A stretch of 64,000 nucleotides of DNA from Mucilaginibacter sp. UBA5151 (GTDB lineage Bacteria > Bacteroidota > Bacteroidia > Sphingobacteriales > Sphingobacteriaceae). The position numbers and the translations under genes were made by a program. Positions 25,511-33,595 of the stretch are shown here, one piece after another. Location of the stretch: the NCBI GenBank assembly GCA_002413785.1, contig DHXR01000040.1:29781-93780 (forward strand). Direction: 5' to 3'. Each line of letters opens with the position of its first letter. Within the stretch, counting starts at the first letter, position 1. The notes beneath the pieces are model-generated. The model did no database searches. It was not told the origin of the DNA and worked only from the letters and a program-made list of their open reading frames with translations.

Positions 25511-26344
25511 TTAACACCTTATCTCTGCAAATGCAGATTTAACAGGCGCTGAAAAAAAGAATGCTGCATGCTGATCAAAATCGGCAGTATCATCGGTAGT
25601 GGTGAAAAACTGCTGTGTACTGTTTTTGGACAGGTTGTTATCCATTTCCGGGTGGCGCTGCAAATAATCTGCCAGGCTTTTGGCGACAATATCCCCTTGC
25701 GACACTACCTGTATGTTTCCGGGTAAAAATTGCTTTATTTTTTCCCGGAGCAATGGATAATGGGTGCAAGCCAGTAAAAGGGTATCAATATTTGGTGATT
25801 GTGCCAATAATTGATCAAGGTATTGTTTTACAAAATAATCGGCGCCGGGTTTATTGTATTCGCCGTTTTCAATAAGTGGCACCCAAAGCGGGCAAGCCTG
25901 CTGGTAAACTTTCACATCAGGGAAAAAGTGGCTGATCTCAATCAGGTATGATTCGGATTGCACCGTGCCTTTTGTGCCTAATACACCAATTTCCTTTGTT
26001 TTTGTATAATCGCCAATCACTTCGGCAGTGGGCCTGATCACCCCAAGTACTCTTTTTAATGGGTCTTCATTTTTCAGGTCTGTCTGCTGTATGGTACGTA
26101 GGGCTTTAGCCGATGCTGTATTACAGGCTAAAATAACCAAAGGGCAACCTTTGTCAAATAGCCACTGAACACATTCCCAGGTATATTGATGTATCGTTTG
26201 AAATGAGCGGTTGCCATAAGGCGCCCGGCCGGTATCACCTAAATAAATATAATCATAACCCGGAAGCTGCTGAAATATGGAACGGAAAACCGTAAGGCCG
26301 CCATAACCCGAGTCAAAGATCCCAACAGGTTTGTTATTTAACAT
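25511..26344 (-). CDS. murI: Glutamate racemase
   Basis: Makes D-glutamate for peptidoglycan. From the ATG at 26344 the product has 277 residues. The two catalytic cysteines lie in VILACNTASAKALR and LLLACTHYPLL; PVGIFDSGYGGLTV at the N-terminus and YLGDTGRAPYGNRS are also typical. A GTG two codons earlier (26350) falls inside the -7 promoter box, so the ATG is preferred. Its position after uppS-bamA-skp-skp is a common Bacteroidota arrangement, but the terminator and promoter upstream give it its own transcript. Confidence 0.95.
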   Translation of the reverse strand: MLNNKPVGIFDSGYGGLTVFRSIFQQLPGYDYIYLGDTGRAPYGNRSFQTIHQYTWECVQWLFDKGCPLVILACNTASAKALRTIQQTDLKNEDPLKRVLGVIRPTAEVIGDYTKTKEIGVLGTKGTVQSESYLIEISHFFPDVKVYQQACPLWVPLIENGEYNKPGADYFVKQYLDQLLAQSPNIDTLLLACTHYPLLREKIKQFLPGNIQVVSQGDIVAKSLADYLQRHPEMDNNLSKNSTQQFFTTTDDTADFDQHAAFFFSAPVKSAFAEIRC

Positions 26345-26349
26345 CCGCA

Positions 26350-26357
26350 CAAAAATA
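26350..26357 (-). promoter_or_regulatory. -7 box TATTTTTG of murI inside the terminator T-tract region
   Basis: On the minus strand TATTTTTG is an exact -7 match that directly follows the CTTTTTC of the upstream terminator. Only TGCGG (five bases) separates it from the murI ATG, so the transcript would be leaderless or nearly so. Confidence 0.55.
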
Positions 26358-26387
26358 GAAAAAGCGTCCCGGATAAACGGGACGCTT
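26358..26387 (-). terminator. Intrinsic terminator after the skp genes
   Basis: On the minus strand GAAGCGTCCCG - TTTATC - CGGGACGCTTTTTC forms a stem of at least eight GC-rich pairs followed by a T-run. It lies between the stop of the second skp-like gene (26412) and murI. Confidence 0.85.
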
Positions 26388-26411
26388 CAATAAATTTAAA
26401 AATTTCTCCAA

Positions 26412-26927
26412 TTATTTAATGCCTAATTTAGCTTTTACAGCGGGCATCAGATCATCGCCGTCAGGTGAAATAATCAGCGGTGCACCTTGTGATGAATCAA
26501 ATACGTAAGTATAGCCTTTTTCTTTAGCTACAGCCGAAAGTGCTGCTTTTGCTTTATCAGATAAAGGCTTTACAAGTTCGTTGCTTTTAGTCTCAACCTG
26601 CTGCTGTGCATTATTTTGGTATTCCTGGATACGTTTTTGAAGATCCTGCAATTCGGATTGTTTGGCTGTACGTGCTGCATCAGTCATGGTAGCACTTTGC
26701 GCCTGGTAGGCCTGGCCTTCTTTCTGAAGATCATTGTTCATTATAGTAAGCTGATCAATAAACTGCTTCTGATAAATATCCATCTGCGACTTTACAGTTT
26801 TGGCTTCCGGCATCTGGCCTATAAGGGCCGAGAAATTAATATAGCCAATTTTAGTTTGTGCTTTGGCAAAGTTGCCTACAAATAACATGCTTACAGCAAC
26901 TAAAGCAACTTTAAATAGTTTTTTCAT
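26412..26927 (-). CDS. skp: OmpH/Skp-family periplasmic chaperone (copy 2)
   Basis: 171 residues with a signal peptide (VALVAVSMLFVGNFAKAQ). The mature protein starts TKIGYINFSALIGQMPEA, typical of OmpH/Skp, and continues as a long charged coiled coil (QKEGQAYQAQSATMTDAART, QKRIQEYQNNAQQQVETKS) before the compact YTYVFDSSQGAPLI end. The family trimerises to hold unfolded outer-membrane proteins for BamA, encoded two genes upstream. It is followed by a terminator. Confidence 0.93.
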   Translation of the reverse strand: MKKLFKVALVAVSMLFVGNFAKAQTKIGYINFSALIGQMPEAKTVKSQMDIYQKQFIDQLTIMNNDLQKEGQAYQAQSATMTDAARTAKQSELQDLQKRIQEYQNNAQQQVETKSNELVKPLSDKAKAALSAVAKEKGYTYVFDSSQGAPLIISPDGDDLMPAVKAKLGIK

Positions 26928-26980
26928 TTTTTCTTTTTCTGGGTGTTTAAAAGTAGTGGGATTATTATAATTTAAAAAAT

Positions 26981-27511
26981 TTATTTTGCAAATGTTCCGG
27001 GTTTTAAGCCAAGTTTGATGATCACATCCGCGCTTTTATCATAACGTGGATTAGCGTATAACATTATCACTTCGCTGTTCTTGTCAAAAACCATGTCAAT
27101 CTCATCATTTTCGGCAACAGCCTGTATAGCTTTGGTCATTTTATCCTGTATGGGCTTTATGCCTGAAGTGCTGCGCTGTTCAAGCTCACCTCCCGGTCCG
27201 AATTTTTGACGCTGAAAATCTTTCGCAGATTTTTCTTTGTCATCAATTTCGGCCTCGCGGCGTTTCTTCATATCCGCAGTCATCAAAACCTGGTCGGCCT
27301 GGTAAGCTTTAAGCAAACGGTCTATTTCCTGGTAACGCTGATCTGCTTCCTTTTGCCATTGCGCTGAGAGGGCTTCCAATTGCCTTTGGGCCGAAGCATA
27401 TTCGGGCATGTGTTTTAATATATAATCAGAATCTACGTAAGCAAAGCGCTGGGCAAATGCTGCCGTAAGCGAAATAAACGTAAATACAATGAACAATATT
27501 ATCCTCTTCAT
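26981..27511 (-). CDS. skp: OmpH/Skp-family periplasmic chaperone (copy 1)
   Basis: 176 residues from the chosen start (MKRIILFIVFTFISLTAAFA signal peptide, cleaved before QRFAYVDS). The same fold as the next gene: FAYVDSDYILKHMPEYASAQ, a long helical hairpin (QWQKEADQRYQEIDRLLKAY), and DEIDMVFDKNSEVIMLYAN at the end. A start five codons earlier (27526) is possible but adds only residues before the n-region. It follows the bamA stop closely and completes a uppS-bamA-skp-skp operon. Confidence 0.93.
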   Translation of the reverse strand: MKRIILFIVFTFISLTAAFAQRFAYVDSDYILKHMPEYASAQRQLEALSAQWQKEADQRYQEIDRLLKAYQADQVLMTADMKKRREAEIDDKEKSAKDFQRQKFGPGGELEQRSTSGIKPIQDKMTKAIQAVAENDEIDMVFDKNSEVIMLYANPRYDKSADVIIKLGLKPGTFAK

Positions 27512-27527
27512 CGCAATTTTGCGCAAT

Positions 27528-30089
27528 TTAATTAAATCCTCCGTTTAAACTCTGAGAAATTGAAAAACTGAACTGGCCTTTATTTGCACCCGGGATACCC
27601 GGTATTGCATCAAAACCATAACCGTAATCAAGACCCAGCAAGCCAAATATAGGTAAAAATACCCTTGCTCCAACACCTACTGAACGCCTTACGTTAAACG
27701 GATCAAAACTATTAAAAGAATTCCAAACATTTCCACCTTCTGCAAATGCTAACATAAATATTGTTGCCGACTGACTTTGAATAACAGGGTGCCTGATCTC
27801 GAAGGTGAATTTATCATAAATAGTACTGCCTGTATTGTTGTTGGCATTTTCACCCTGCGGCGACCCGATGGGAATAATCGAGAAATTTTGATAACCCCTT
27901 AAACCAACAATATCACTGCCCTGCAGGAACTGGTAACTCGCCATACCGTCTCCGCCTAATTTAAACCTTTCGAAAGGTGATTGCGGAACGGCAGAATTAT
28001 ACTCACCCAAAAATCCGAAACGCACCTGCGACATCAGTACAAGTTTACCTGTCAGCCTTGTGAACCATTGTGCATCATATTTAAATTTATAGTACTCAAC
28101 CCAATGATAGATCTGTTCCTTACTGGCGATAGAATAATCAATATTGTTAAATAATGAATACGGGGGGGTACCCTGAATAGTTAATTTAATATTTGAACCT
28201 GTTGTGGGGTAAATAGGCGCATCAAGTGAGTTACGCGTTATATCCTGGGTTAACTTGATATTATAAGATGTACCATTTGAAAAAAGGTAACCGTTATAAT
28301 TATCAAGACTATAGTGGTCAAAGTTTAACGAATAATTTAACTGGAAGTAGTTATCGGGCCAGTTTAAACGTTTTCCGAGGGTGATACCTATACCATTTAT
28401 CCTCAAATTATTATAAAGTGGGCTTGTTACCGCATAATACTGCCCTGTTGAACTCCCCTGTGTATAGGCAGTTAAAGCGAAATAAATTGGTTTTTTACCG
28501 CCAAGCCATGGCTCAGAAAATGTAAATGAGAAATTCTGATAAGTACGGCCACTCGACTGCCCCCTGATACTCAGTTTTTGTCCGTCGCCCTTAGGCAGCG
28601 GTTTATAGTCTTTTAAGTGAAAAATATTTCTTAAAGCAAAGTTATTGAAGGTTAGTCCCAGCGTCCCAACTAATTGTCCGCCGCCAAAACCGCCTGAAAG
28701 TTCTATTTGATCCGATGGTTTTTCAACTACGTTGTAGACAATATCAACGGTACCATCCTGGGGATTGATATTGGTTGGCTTGGGTTCGGTTTTTTGCTCG
28801 TCAAAATTACCTAACTGGCCAATTTCACGGGTGCTGCGAATCAATAGTGCTTTGTTGAATTTTTGACCCGGCTTGGTACGGATCTCCCGCATAACCACTT
28901 TATCATTGGTTACATCGTTCCCTTTTAGCATCACCCTGTTGATGGTGTATTGAGGGCCTTCATAAATCCTGATGTCAAGGTCAACCGTATCGTGATAGAT
29001 TTTGGTTTGCACCGGATCGGCCTGGTAGGTTAAATAACCATCATTCAAATAAAAGGACGAAACATCATCATCACTTGGCGTTGGTCCGCTTAGCCTTTTA
29101 TTTAATTCCTCCTCGCTGAAAACATCGCCCTTTTTAACCTTCAATATTTTCTCAAGAATTGCGGTAGGATATTTTGCATTGCCCGACCATTTGATGTTCC
29201 CGAAAAAGTATTTCTTCCCTTCAAATATTTTTATTTTAATGCCGACGGTATTTTCGCCGGTTTTAAAAACAGAATCACTTAAAATTTCAGCATCCCTGTA
29301 ACCTTTTGCCTGCATTTTTGAAACCAGGTTGGTCTTATCCTCATCATATTTATCCTGTTTAAATTTACGCGAGCCAAACAGGTTATACCACTTTTGGATG
29401 CGTGTTTTCGACAAAAACGGCCTAAGCTCACTTTGTTTAAACACCTTGTTACCTTCAAAGGTAATACTGGTGATCATTACCTTTTCCTTTTTATCAATTT
29501 TAACATCAAGTATTACACTGTTGGCATCACCCGGATCTTTCCTTTGTTTAATAGTAACCGTAGTATTTAAGTAGCCTTTTTCATTAAAGTGTTTCTTAAT
29601 TATCGCGGTGGTAGTACTCAGCATGTTCTCATCAACAATTTTACCTGTTTTATCAGAGAGTTCTTTTTGCACGTCTTCAATTTCACCCTTGCGGATGCCT
29701 GTTAAGCGTAAGCGCGACAAACGGGGGCGTTCAACAACCACAATTTCGAGGTAAATGGTATCGAGGTTTATTTTGGTGACGTTTAATTGCACATCTTCAA
29801 ATAAATGCTGCGAATACAAATTTTTAATCACATTGGCGTTAGCTTCACCGGGTAAGTTGATCCTGTCGCCCTTATTTAACTTTGATATTTGCAGTAAAAC
29901 ATCTTTATCCAGGTTTTTTGTCCCACTGATGGTAATCCCACCAATAATATAATCTTTTGGATCGAGATAACTTAAACTATCAGCCGGTAAAGTAGATTTT
30001 GACAGCGAATACCTCGGCTGGTTTGAAACCTGGGCCAAAGCGGCAGTACTCATTATAGATAAAAGTATAGCAAAAAGGAATTTATTCAT
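27528..30089 (-). CDS. bamA: Outer-membrane protein assembly factor BamA
   Basis: Omp85-family insertase that folds beta-barrel proteins into the outer membrane. 853 residues: signal peptide (MNKFLFAILLSIMSTAALAQ), then five POTRA repeats (starting around YIIGGITISGTKNLD; others at RLSRLRLTGIRKG, MITSITFEGNKVF, YFFGNIKWSGNAK and YTINRVMLKGNDV), then a 16-strand barrel. Barrel hallmarks are ELSGGFGGGQLVGTLGLTF, the VGLRGYQ-type segment near DIVGLRGYQNFS (the VRGF/Y motif of the lid loop) and the C-terminal strand. It is transcribed with uppS and the two skp genes. Confidence 0.96.
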   Translation of the reverse strand: MNKFLFAILLSIMSTAALAQVSNQPRYSLSKSTLPADSLSYLDPKDYIIGGITISGTKNLDKDVLLQISKLNKGDRINLPGEANANVIKNLYSQHLFEDVQLNVTKINLDTIYLEIVVVERPRLSRLRLTGIRKGEIEDVQKELSDKTGKIVDENMLSTTTAIIKKHFNEKGYLNTTVTIKQRKDPGDANSVILDVKIDKKEKVMITSITFEGNKVFKQSELRPFLSKTRIQKWYNLFGSRKFKQDKYDEDKTNLVSKMQAKGYRDAEILSDSVFKTGENTVGIKIKIFEGKKYFFGNIKWSGNAKYPTAILEKILKVKKGDVFSEEELNKRLSGPTPSDDDVSSFYLNDGYLTYQADPVQTKIYHDTVDLDIRIYEGPQYTINRVMLKGNDVTNDKVVMREIRTKPGQKFNKALLIRSTREIGQLGNFDEQKTEPKPTNINPQDGTVDIVYNVVEKPSDQIELSGGFGGGQLVGTLGLTFNNFALRNIFHLKDYKPLPKGDGQKLSIRGQSSGRTYQNFSFTFSEPWLGGKKPIYFALTAYTQGSSTGQYYAVTSPLYNNLRINGIGITLGKRLNWPDNYFQLNYSLNFDHYSLDNYNGYLFSNGTSYNIKLTQDITRNSLDAPIYPTTGSNIKLTIQGTPPYSLFNNIDYSIASKEQIYHWVEYYKFKYDAQWFTRLTGKLVLMSQVRFGFLGEYNSAVPQSPFERFKLGGDGMASYQFLQGSDIVGLRGYQNFSIIPIGSPQGENANNNTGSTIYDKFTFEIRHPVIQSQSATIFMLAFAEGGNVWNSFNSFDPFNVRRSVGVGARVFLPIFGLLGLDYGYGFDAIPGIPGANKGQFSFSISQSLNGGFN

Positions 30090-30152
30090 TCGAATATTTT
30101 AGTGGGCTAAAAATAATTTATACAGTTGTTAAAAAGTGTTAAAAGTAAAAAT

Positions 30153-30893
30153 TTAGTTGACCTGCTCACTTGTCATACCAAAACGGCGTTCGCGTTTCTG
30201 ATAATCGAGGATAGCTTCAAACAAATCTTCCTTCCGAAAATCGGGCCATAATTTTGAAGTGAAGTATAATTCAGCATACGCAATTTGCCAAAGCAGGTAG
30301 TTGCTGATACGAAATTCGCCGCTCGTCCTGATCAATAATTCAGGGTTGGGCATGCCTTTTGTAAATAAATTATCCTCAAAAACTTCTTCATTAATATCTT
30401 CAACATTTAATTTTCCTTCCTGAACCTTACGGGCAATGTTTTTTACCGCATGCAAAATCTCGCGCCGCGAACTGTAACTCAGGGCAAGCGTCAGCACAAG
30501 GCCTGTGTTACCCGATGTTTGGTCAATGGCGTTCATCAACTCATCATAACATTTTTTTGGCAGCAGATCCAGATCGCCAATGGCATTTAGCTTCACATTT
30601 TTTTTCATGAAGTTTGCGATCTCTTTATGAATTGTGCTAACCATCAGTTCCATTATAGCCATTACTTCCAGTTTTGGCCTGTTCCAGTTTTCTAATGAGA
30701 ATGTGTATAAAGTGAGATACTTTAAATCCAGGTCAACAGCCCCTTCAACAACATCCCTTACAGAAAGCACCCCGCTATGATGACCAAATATCCTCATTTT
30801 GCCTTTATCTTTTGCCCAGCGCCCATTACCGTCCATTATGACAGCGATGTGTTTTGGTAGTTTCGACAAATCAATTTGATCCTTATATCCCAT
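30153..30893 (-). CDS. uppS: Isoprenyl transferase (undecaprenyl diphosphate synthase)
   Basis: Cis-prenyltransferase that builds the C55 carrier lipid for peptidoglycan and glycans. From the chosen start (30893, MGYKDQIDLS) it has 246 residues. The catalytic Asp21 lies in HIAVIMDGNGRWA; other motifs are FGHHSGVLSVRDVV, LTLYTFSLENWNRP and the C-terminal PNPELLIRTSGEFRISNYLLWQIAYAEL. An ATG four codons earlier is possible. First gene of the uppS-bamA-skp-skp operon, with a candidate promoter about 120 bases upstream. Confidence 0.96.
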   Translation of the reverse strand: MGYKDQIDLSKLPKHIAVIMDGNGRWAKDKGKMRIFGHHSGVLSVRDVVEGAVDLDLKYLTLYTFSLENWNRPKLEVMAIMELMVSTIHKEIANFMKKNVKLNAIGDLDLLPKKCYDELMNAIDQTSGNTGLVLTLALSYSSRREILHAVKNIARKVQEGKLNVEDINEEVFEDNLFTKGMPNPELLIRTSGEFRISNYLLWQIAYAELYFTSKLWPDFRKEDLFEAILDYQKRERRFGMTSEQVN

Positions 30894-30904
30894 TATATCT
30901 ATCA

Positions 30905-30922
30905 TTAGTTCATTAGTTCATT
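30905..30922. repeat. Single-arm fragment of the TTAGTTCATT word family
   Basis: TTAGTTCATTAGTTCATT lies just before the uppS start on the minus strand. It is the same word series as the left arm of the 30-bp hairpin at 34481-34624, but no partner arm is visible here. Confidence 0.5.
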
Positions 30923-31016
30923 ATAACGCCATAACCGGCACTATAAATACATGAATTATTGAAACAGACCTGTTTTTACCCAAGTTTGCTTCAATTCGCC
31001 TAATTTTTTCAGGGGA

Positions 31017-31024
31017 CAAAGGTA
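31017..31024 (-). promoter_or_regulatory. -7 box TACCTTTG, candidate promoter of uppS-bamA-skp-skp
   Basis: Exact TAnnTTTG match on the minus strand in the gap between exbD and uppS, giving a leader of roughly 120 bases. No clear -33 box. Confidence 0.4.
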
Positions 31025-31075
31025 AAACTTAATTGTACTTTTTTTAGTATGCTGACAGAAAAGTATTTCTTGAAC

Positions 31076-31098
31076 CCGAAAGCCGGACTTTCGGACTC
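31076..31098. repeat. Short CCGAAAG/CTTTCGG inverted repeat
   Basis: CCGAAAG (31076-31082) and CTTTCGG (31088-31094) form a seven-base stem with a five-base loop just after the exbD stop. The same GTCCGAAAG word recurs in the hairpin at 36829-36925. Confidence 0.5.
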
Positions 31099-31105
31099 CA
31101 ACAGA

Positions 31106-31624
31106 CTAATAAATCCCCTTTTGTTTGAGCAGGCCGACATCGTCCGGTGAGATTTTTGCAATGGCGTAGGTTGGTACCTGTGCGTTATTCAGATCGTCAA
31201 TAGTTTCCACCAGATTGGCGTAAACGGAATGGTCTGAGGGTTTAAGGACTACGATCATCCCCTGGCCCGATAATCTGTAGATCCGTTTACCTGTTTCACT
31301 GATGGCGGTCGCCAGCCCCCTGCCGAAGCCGGTTTGCGTGGGAACTATTAAAGGTTTGTTCAACAATCCCAAATACCATACAACCTTATTGTTTTTGCCC
31401 AGGCAAATGGTCATGGTCCGGGTTTCTGAAACCGGGCCGGGCCGGCCGTCGGCAGGCATAGCAACAGGCATTACCCGGGGTTTTGTAAGCGAAGTGGTCA
31501 GCATGAAAAAAGTGATCAGCAAAAAAGCAAGATCGACCATTGCAGTAAGGTCAACGCGTACAGGCATTTTGCCCGAAGTGCGCCTGCCGCCTGATTTCCG
31601 GTTTGAAGGATTTAATTCAGCCAT
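31106..31624 (-). CDS. exbD: ExbD/TolR-family biopolymer transport protein, without ExbB
   Basis: Subunit of an inner-membrane proton-driven motor. From the chosen start (MAELNPSNR, 172 residues) there is a basic cytosolic N-terminus, then one membrane helix with the essential Asp in VDLTAMVDLAFLLITFF, then a periplasmic domain (GQGMIVVLKPSDHSVYANLV, which fits the ExbD fold). A start 23 codons upstream adds an unlikely N-terminal stretch. No exbB, tonB or mot-like partner is adjacent, so its motor partner must be encoded elsewhere. It interrupts the nadK-porG-uppS-bamA order expected in Bacteroidota. Confidence 0.88.
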   Translation of the reverse strand: MAELNPSNRKSGGRRTSGKMPVRVDLTAMVDLAFLLITFFMLTTSLTKPRVMPVAMPADGRPGPVSETRTMTICLGKNNKVVWYLGLLNKPLIVPTQTGFGRGLATAISETGKRIYRLSGQGMIVVLKPSDHSVYANLVETIDDLNNAQVPTYAIAKISPDDVGLLKQKGIY

Positions 31625-32290
31625 GATTTCAAAGTTTAAGGTTAATAATTGGAAACTATCAGCAGCATTGCCGTTGATAATTTTAAAACGCATGTTTTAA
31701 ATTGTTATTGCAACAATGATGCATTAATTATTGAAAAACATTTAGGCGGAGAGTTGCCATTATTTTTACCGATGCAGGAGTATTTGCACGCTTTAGCGGC
31801 TGACTGGAGACGAAAACCCTGGCAATTTCTCAAATTACGAGGGGCTAAATGCGTTTAGGTCCTCGTAATTTTTTCGGTTTGAGAGGCTAAATGCGTTTAG
31901 CTCATCGTAATTTTTTCGATTTGAGAGGCTAAATGCGTTTAGCTCATCGTAATTTTGGATGTTTTGGAGGCTAAACGCGTTTAGCCTTCGAGAAAAAAAC
32001 AGAGTTAAATTAAGACAAAGTATTGCATTTCAAATAATTACAAATAACATGTCAAAGAAAAACGGAATTTGTTTGAGAAAAATGGGGTTTTTATTTTTTT
32101 TGGCTGATGTTAAGCAATAACCGGAGAGCCGTGGGGCTTGCTCAAATATAGCAAAAATTGGCGAAATTACCAATGGGGATACGGGGAATTTCATTGAAAA
32201 ATAGGGTGGCTTTTTATGACTGTACCTGCAGGGTCGCGTTTCATTTGTATGATCGGCTCGTTTGATACCCCATGTTCATCAGGGGTGCGA
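31625..32290. other. Non-coding gap with a 42-bp repeat array; rest featureless
   Basis: About 665 bases between exbD and the small membrane protein. The only clear structure is the 42-bp array at 31833-31992. Frames of 60-70 codons here look like chance. Bases 32216-32290 (a GC-richer stretch around TGTACCTGCAGGGTCGCG) differ in texture and could be a decayed gene end, but nothing recognisable is left. Confidence 0.5.
31833..31992. repeat. Array of 3.6 palindrome-bearing 42-bp repeats
   Basis: Units start at 31839, 31881 and 31923, with a partial fourth at about 31966. Each carries GGCTAAATGCGTTTAG followed by TCGTAATTTTTTCG. The fourth copy contains GGCTAAACGCGTTTAGCC, a perfect 18-bp palindrome. 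The first copy is nested in a perfect 10-bp stem (AATTACGAGG 31833-31842 with CCTCGTAATT 31861-31870). No ORF crosses it convincingly. Confidence 0.85.
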
Positions 32291-32740
32291 TTAAGCACGA
32301 AAATCATAAGTCAACAACCCATACAACATGAAAGCAAAAAGAACCAAATACCTTATTGTTATTCCATAATCATACATTATAATCTGTCCCTCTTCTTTCT
32401 TAAAAAAGTAATATAACAATGCCTGCATGGAAACGGCCATTAGAAATAAAATAATCATAATGAGTAAAACCACAATTGACAAAACAGCGTTCATCAAACC
32501 TGAAAAAATAGCACATAAGGAGGCACTAAACATCGTCCCCAATATTATCGAATAAATAACACCGAATTTGGGAGACCGAAGGGTATAAAAACCTAATGGA
32601 AAATATAATATTCCTAAAAATAAAAAAGAGGTTACGGTAAGCCCGCCCGAATGAACCACATTTGCCTTTTGGAGAAAATAACCCGCACTAAACAAAAGGA
32701 ATAAAACAATTTCTAAAATGTTGATTTTTCGTATTTTCAT
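32291..32740 (-). CDS. Small hypothetical membrane protein
   Basis: 149 residues from the chosen start (MKIRKINILEIVLFLLF), with four hydrophobic segments: ILEIVLFLLFSAGYFL, LTVTSFLFLGILYFPLGFY, FGVIYSIILGTMFSASLCAI and a long third/fourth pair (VLSIVVLLIMIILFLMAVSM, then IRYLVLFAFMLYGLLTY). No conserved charged motif is visible and I recognise no family. Composition is AT-rich compared with the neighbouring genes. It lies between the PorG-like gene and the repeat-bearing gap, within what looks like an insertion into a conserved cluster. Confidence 0.6.
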   Translation of the reverse strand: MKIRKINILEIVLFLLFSAGYFLQKANVVHSGGLTVTSFLFLGILYFPLGFYTLRSPKFGVIYSIILGTMFSASLCAIFSGLMNAVLSIVVLLIMIILFLMAVSMQALLYYFFKKEEGQIIMYDYGITIRYLVLFAFMLYGLLTYDFRA

Positions 32741-32800
32741 TGTCGTGATATGCATATCTTACATCAAGTCTCAAAACATCACACCTTCATCAATTACCAC

Positions 32801-33586
32801 CTACTGAAAATAACACTTCTGCGTAAGAAAAGTATATGAAAGCGTGATCTGCGTGAAAAAATAGGTATCGCGGGGGTTGCCATCGCCTCTTTGTGTGTCG
32901 GCAGAGCCTATATAACGCCCGGTCTTTTCGCCCGAGCGGTCGGATAATGCCTGGGCAAGCGGACTTTTTAAGGTGCTTTTAACCGGGTAAACGCCGCTAA
33001 CATCATCAAGATAATCTGTATTGGGGTTCCGGTAGCCAATTTCGTAGCCAAGGGTAAACGCGCCGAAAATATTATACTTAAACCCGGCGCCATAAGGGAA
33101 AGAGAAAGCTGTAGTTGAATAAGGCTTCTTCCCTTCGGTTTCAAGTCCTCTTAGGCTGTATTTTACACCGTTATATACTGTCGTCGGGAAATAGTTTACC
33201 GCAGCAAAGCCGAAAAATATATAAGGGCTGAATTTATTTAACCCGATTTCGGGGATATATTTCATAAAATTAAACTCGCCAATGGCGCTTACTTCAAACA
33301 GGGTGGTGGTAAAACTTAAATTGCGGGCGCGGAACTGCTGACTGCCTGAGTTACTGTCGGCGGCGCTGATGACGCCAAAGTTATAACTCAGTTTTGCGGA
33401 AAAATAACCGTCGAAATTTCTTGCCACAAATCCGCCGATGGACGGGCCGCTAACTTTCAAAGGGTTATTTAGGTTAAGGTCGCCCATATACCCCGCGCCG
33501 CCAACGCCTGCGCCTATTTCCCAGCTTTGGGCCTTTAAACTAAATGAGATAAAAATTAAAAATACAATTAGTATAAATTTAGGCAT
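32801..33586 (-). CDS. porG: DUF6089-family outer-membrane protein, PorG-like
   Basis: 261 residues with a signal peptide ending SLKAQ, then a predicted beta-barrel: SWEIGAGVGGAGYMGDLN at the start (a DUF6089 hallmark), SAKLSYNFGVISAADS, NKFSPYIFFGFAAVNYFPT and a C-terminal amphipathic strand. In Bacteroidota, DUF6089 includes PorG, an outer-membrane component of the type IX secretion system, often encoded next to nadK and uppS-bamA; here nadK is nine bases away. Assignment to PorG proper is by context and fold, so the symbol is provisional. Confidence 0.78.
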   Translation of the reverse strand: MPKFILIVFLIFISFSLKAQSWEIGAGVGGAGYMGDLNLNNPLKVSGPSIGGFVARNFDGYFSAKLSYNFGVISAADSNSGSQQFRARNLSFTTTLFEVSAIGEFNFMKYIPEIGLNKFSPYIFFGFAAVNYFPTTVYNGVKYSLRGLETEGKKPYSTTAFSFPYGAGFKYNIFGAFTLGYEIGYRNPNTDYLDDVSGVYPVKSTLKSPLAQALSDRSGEKTGRYIGSADTQRGDGNPRDTYFFTQITLSYTFLTQKCYFQ

Positions 33587-33595
33587 CAGTCAAAT

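Noticed and set aside
31649..31858. 69-codon ORF running into the 42-bp array
   Set aside because: It crosses the exbD upstream region and repeat sequence and has no recognisable domain; a chance frame.
31833..31992. Possible CRISPR array (regular 42-bp units)
   Set aside because: The units are direct repeats without unique spacers; neighbouring units are near-identical along their whole length, and no cas gene is near.
32216..32416. 66-codon plus-strand ORF opposite the small membrane protein
   Set aside because: Mostly antiparallel to a better-supported minus-strand gene and without a family match.
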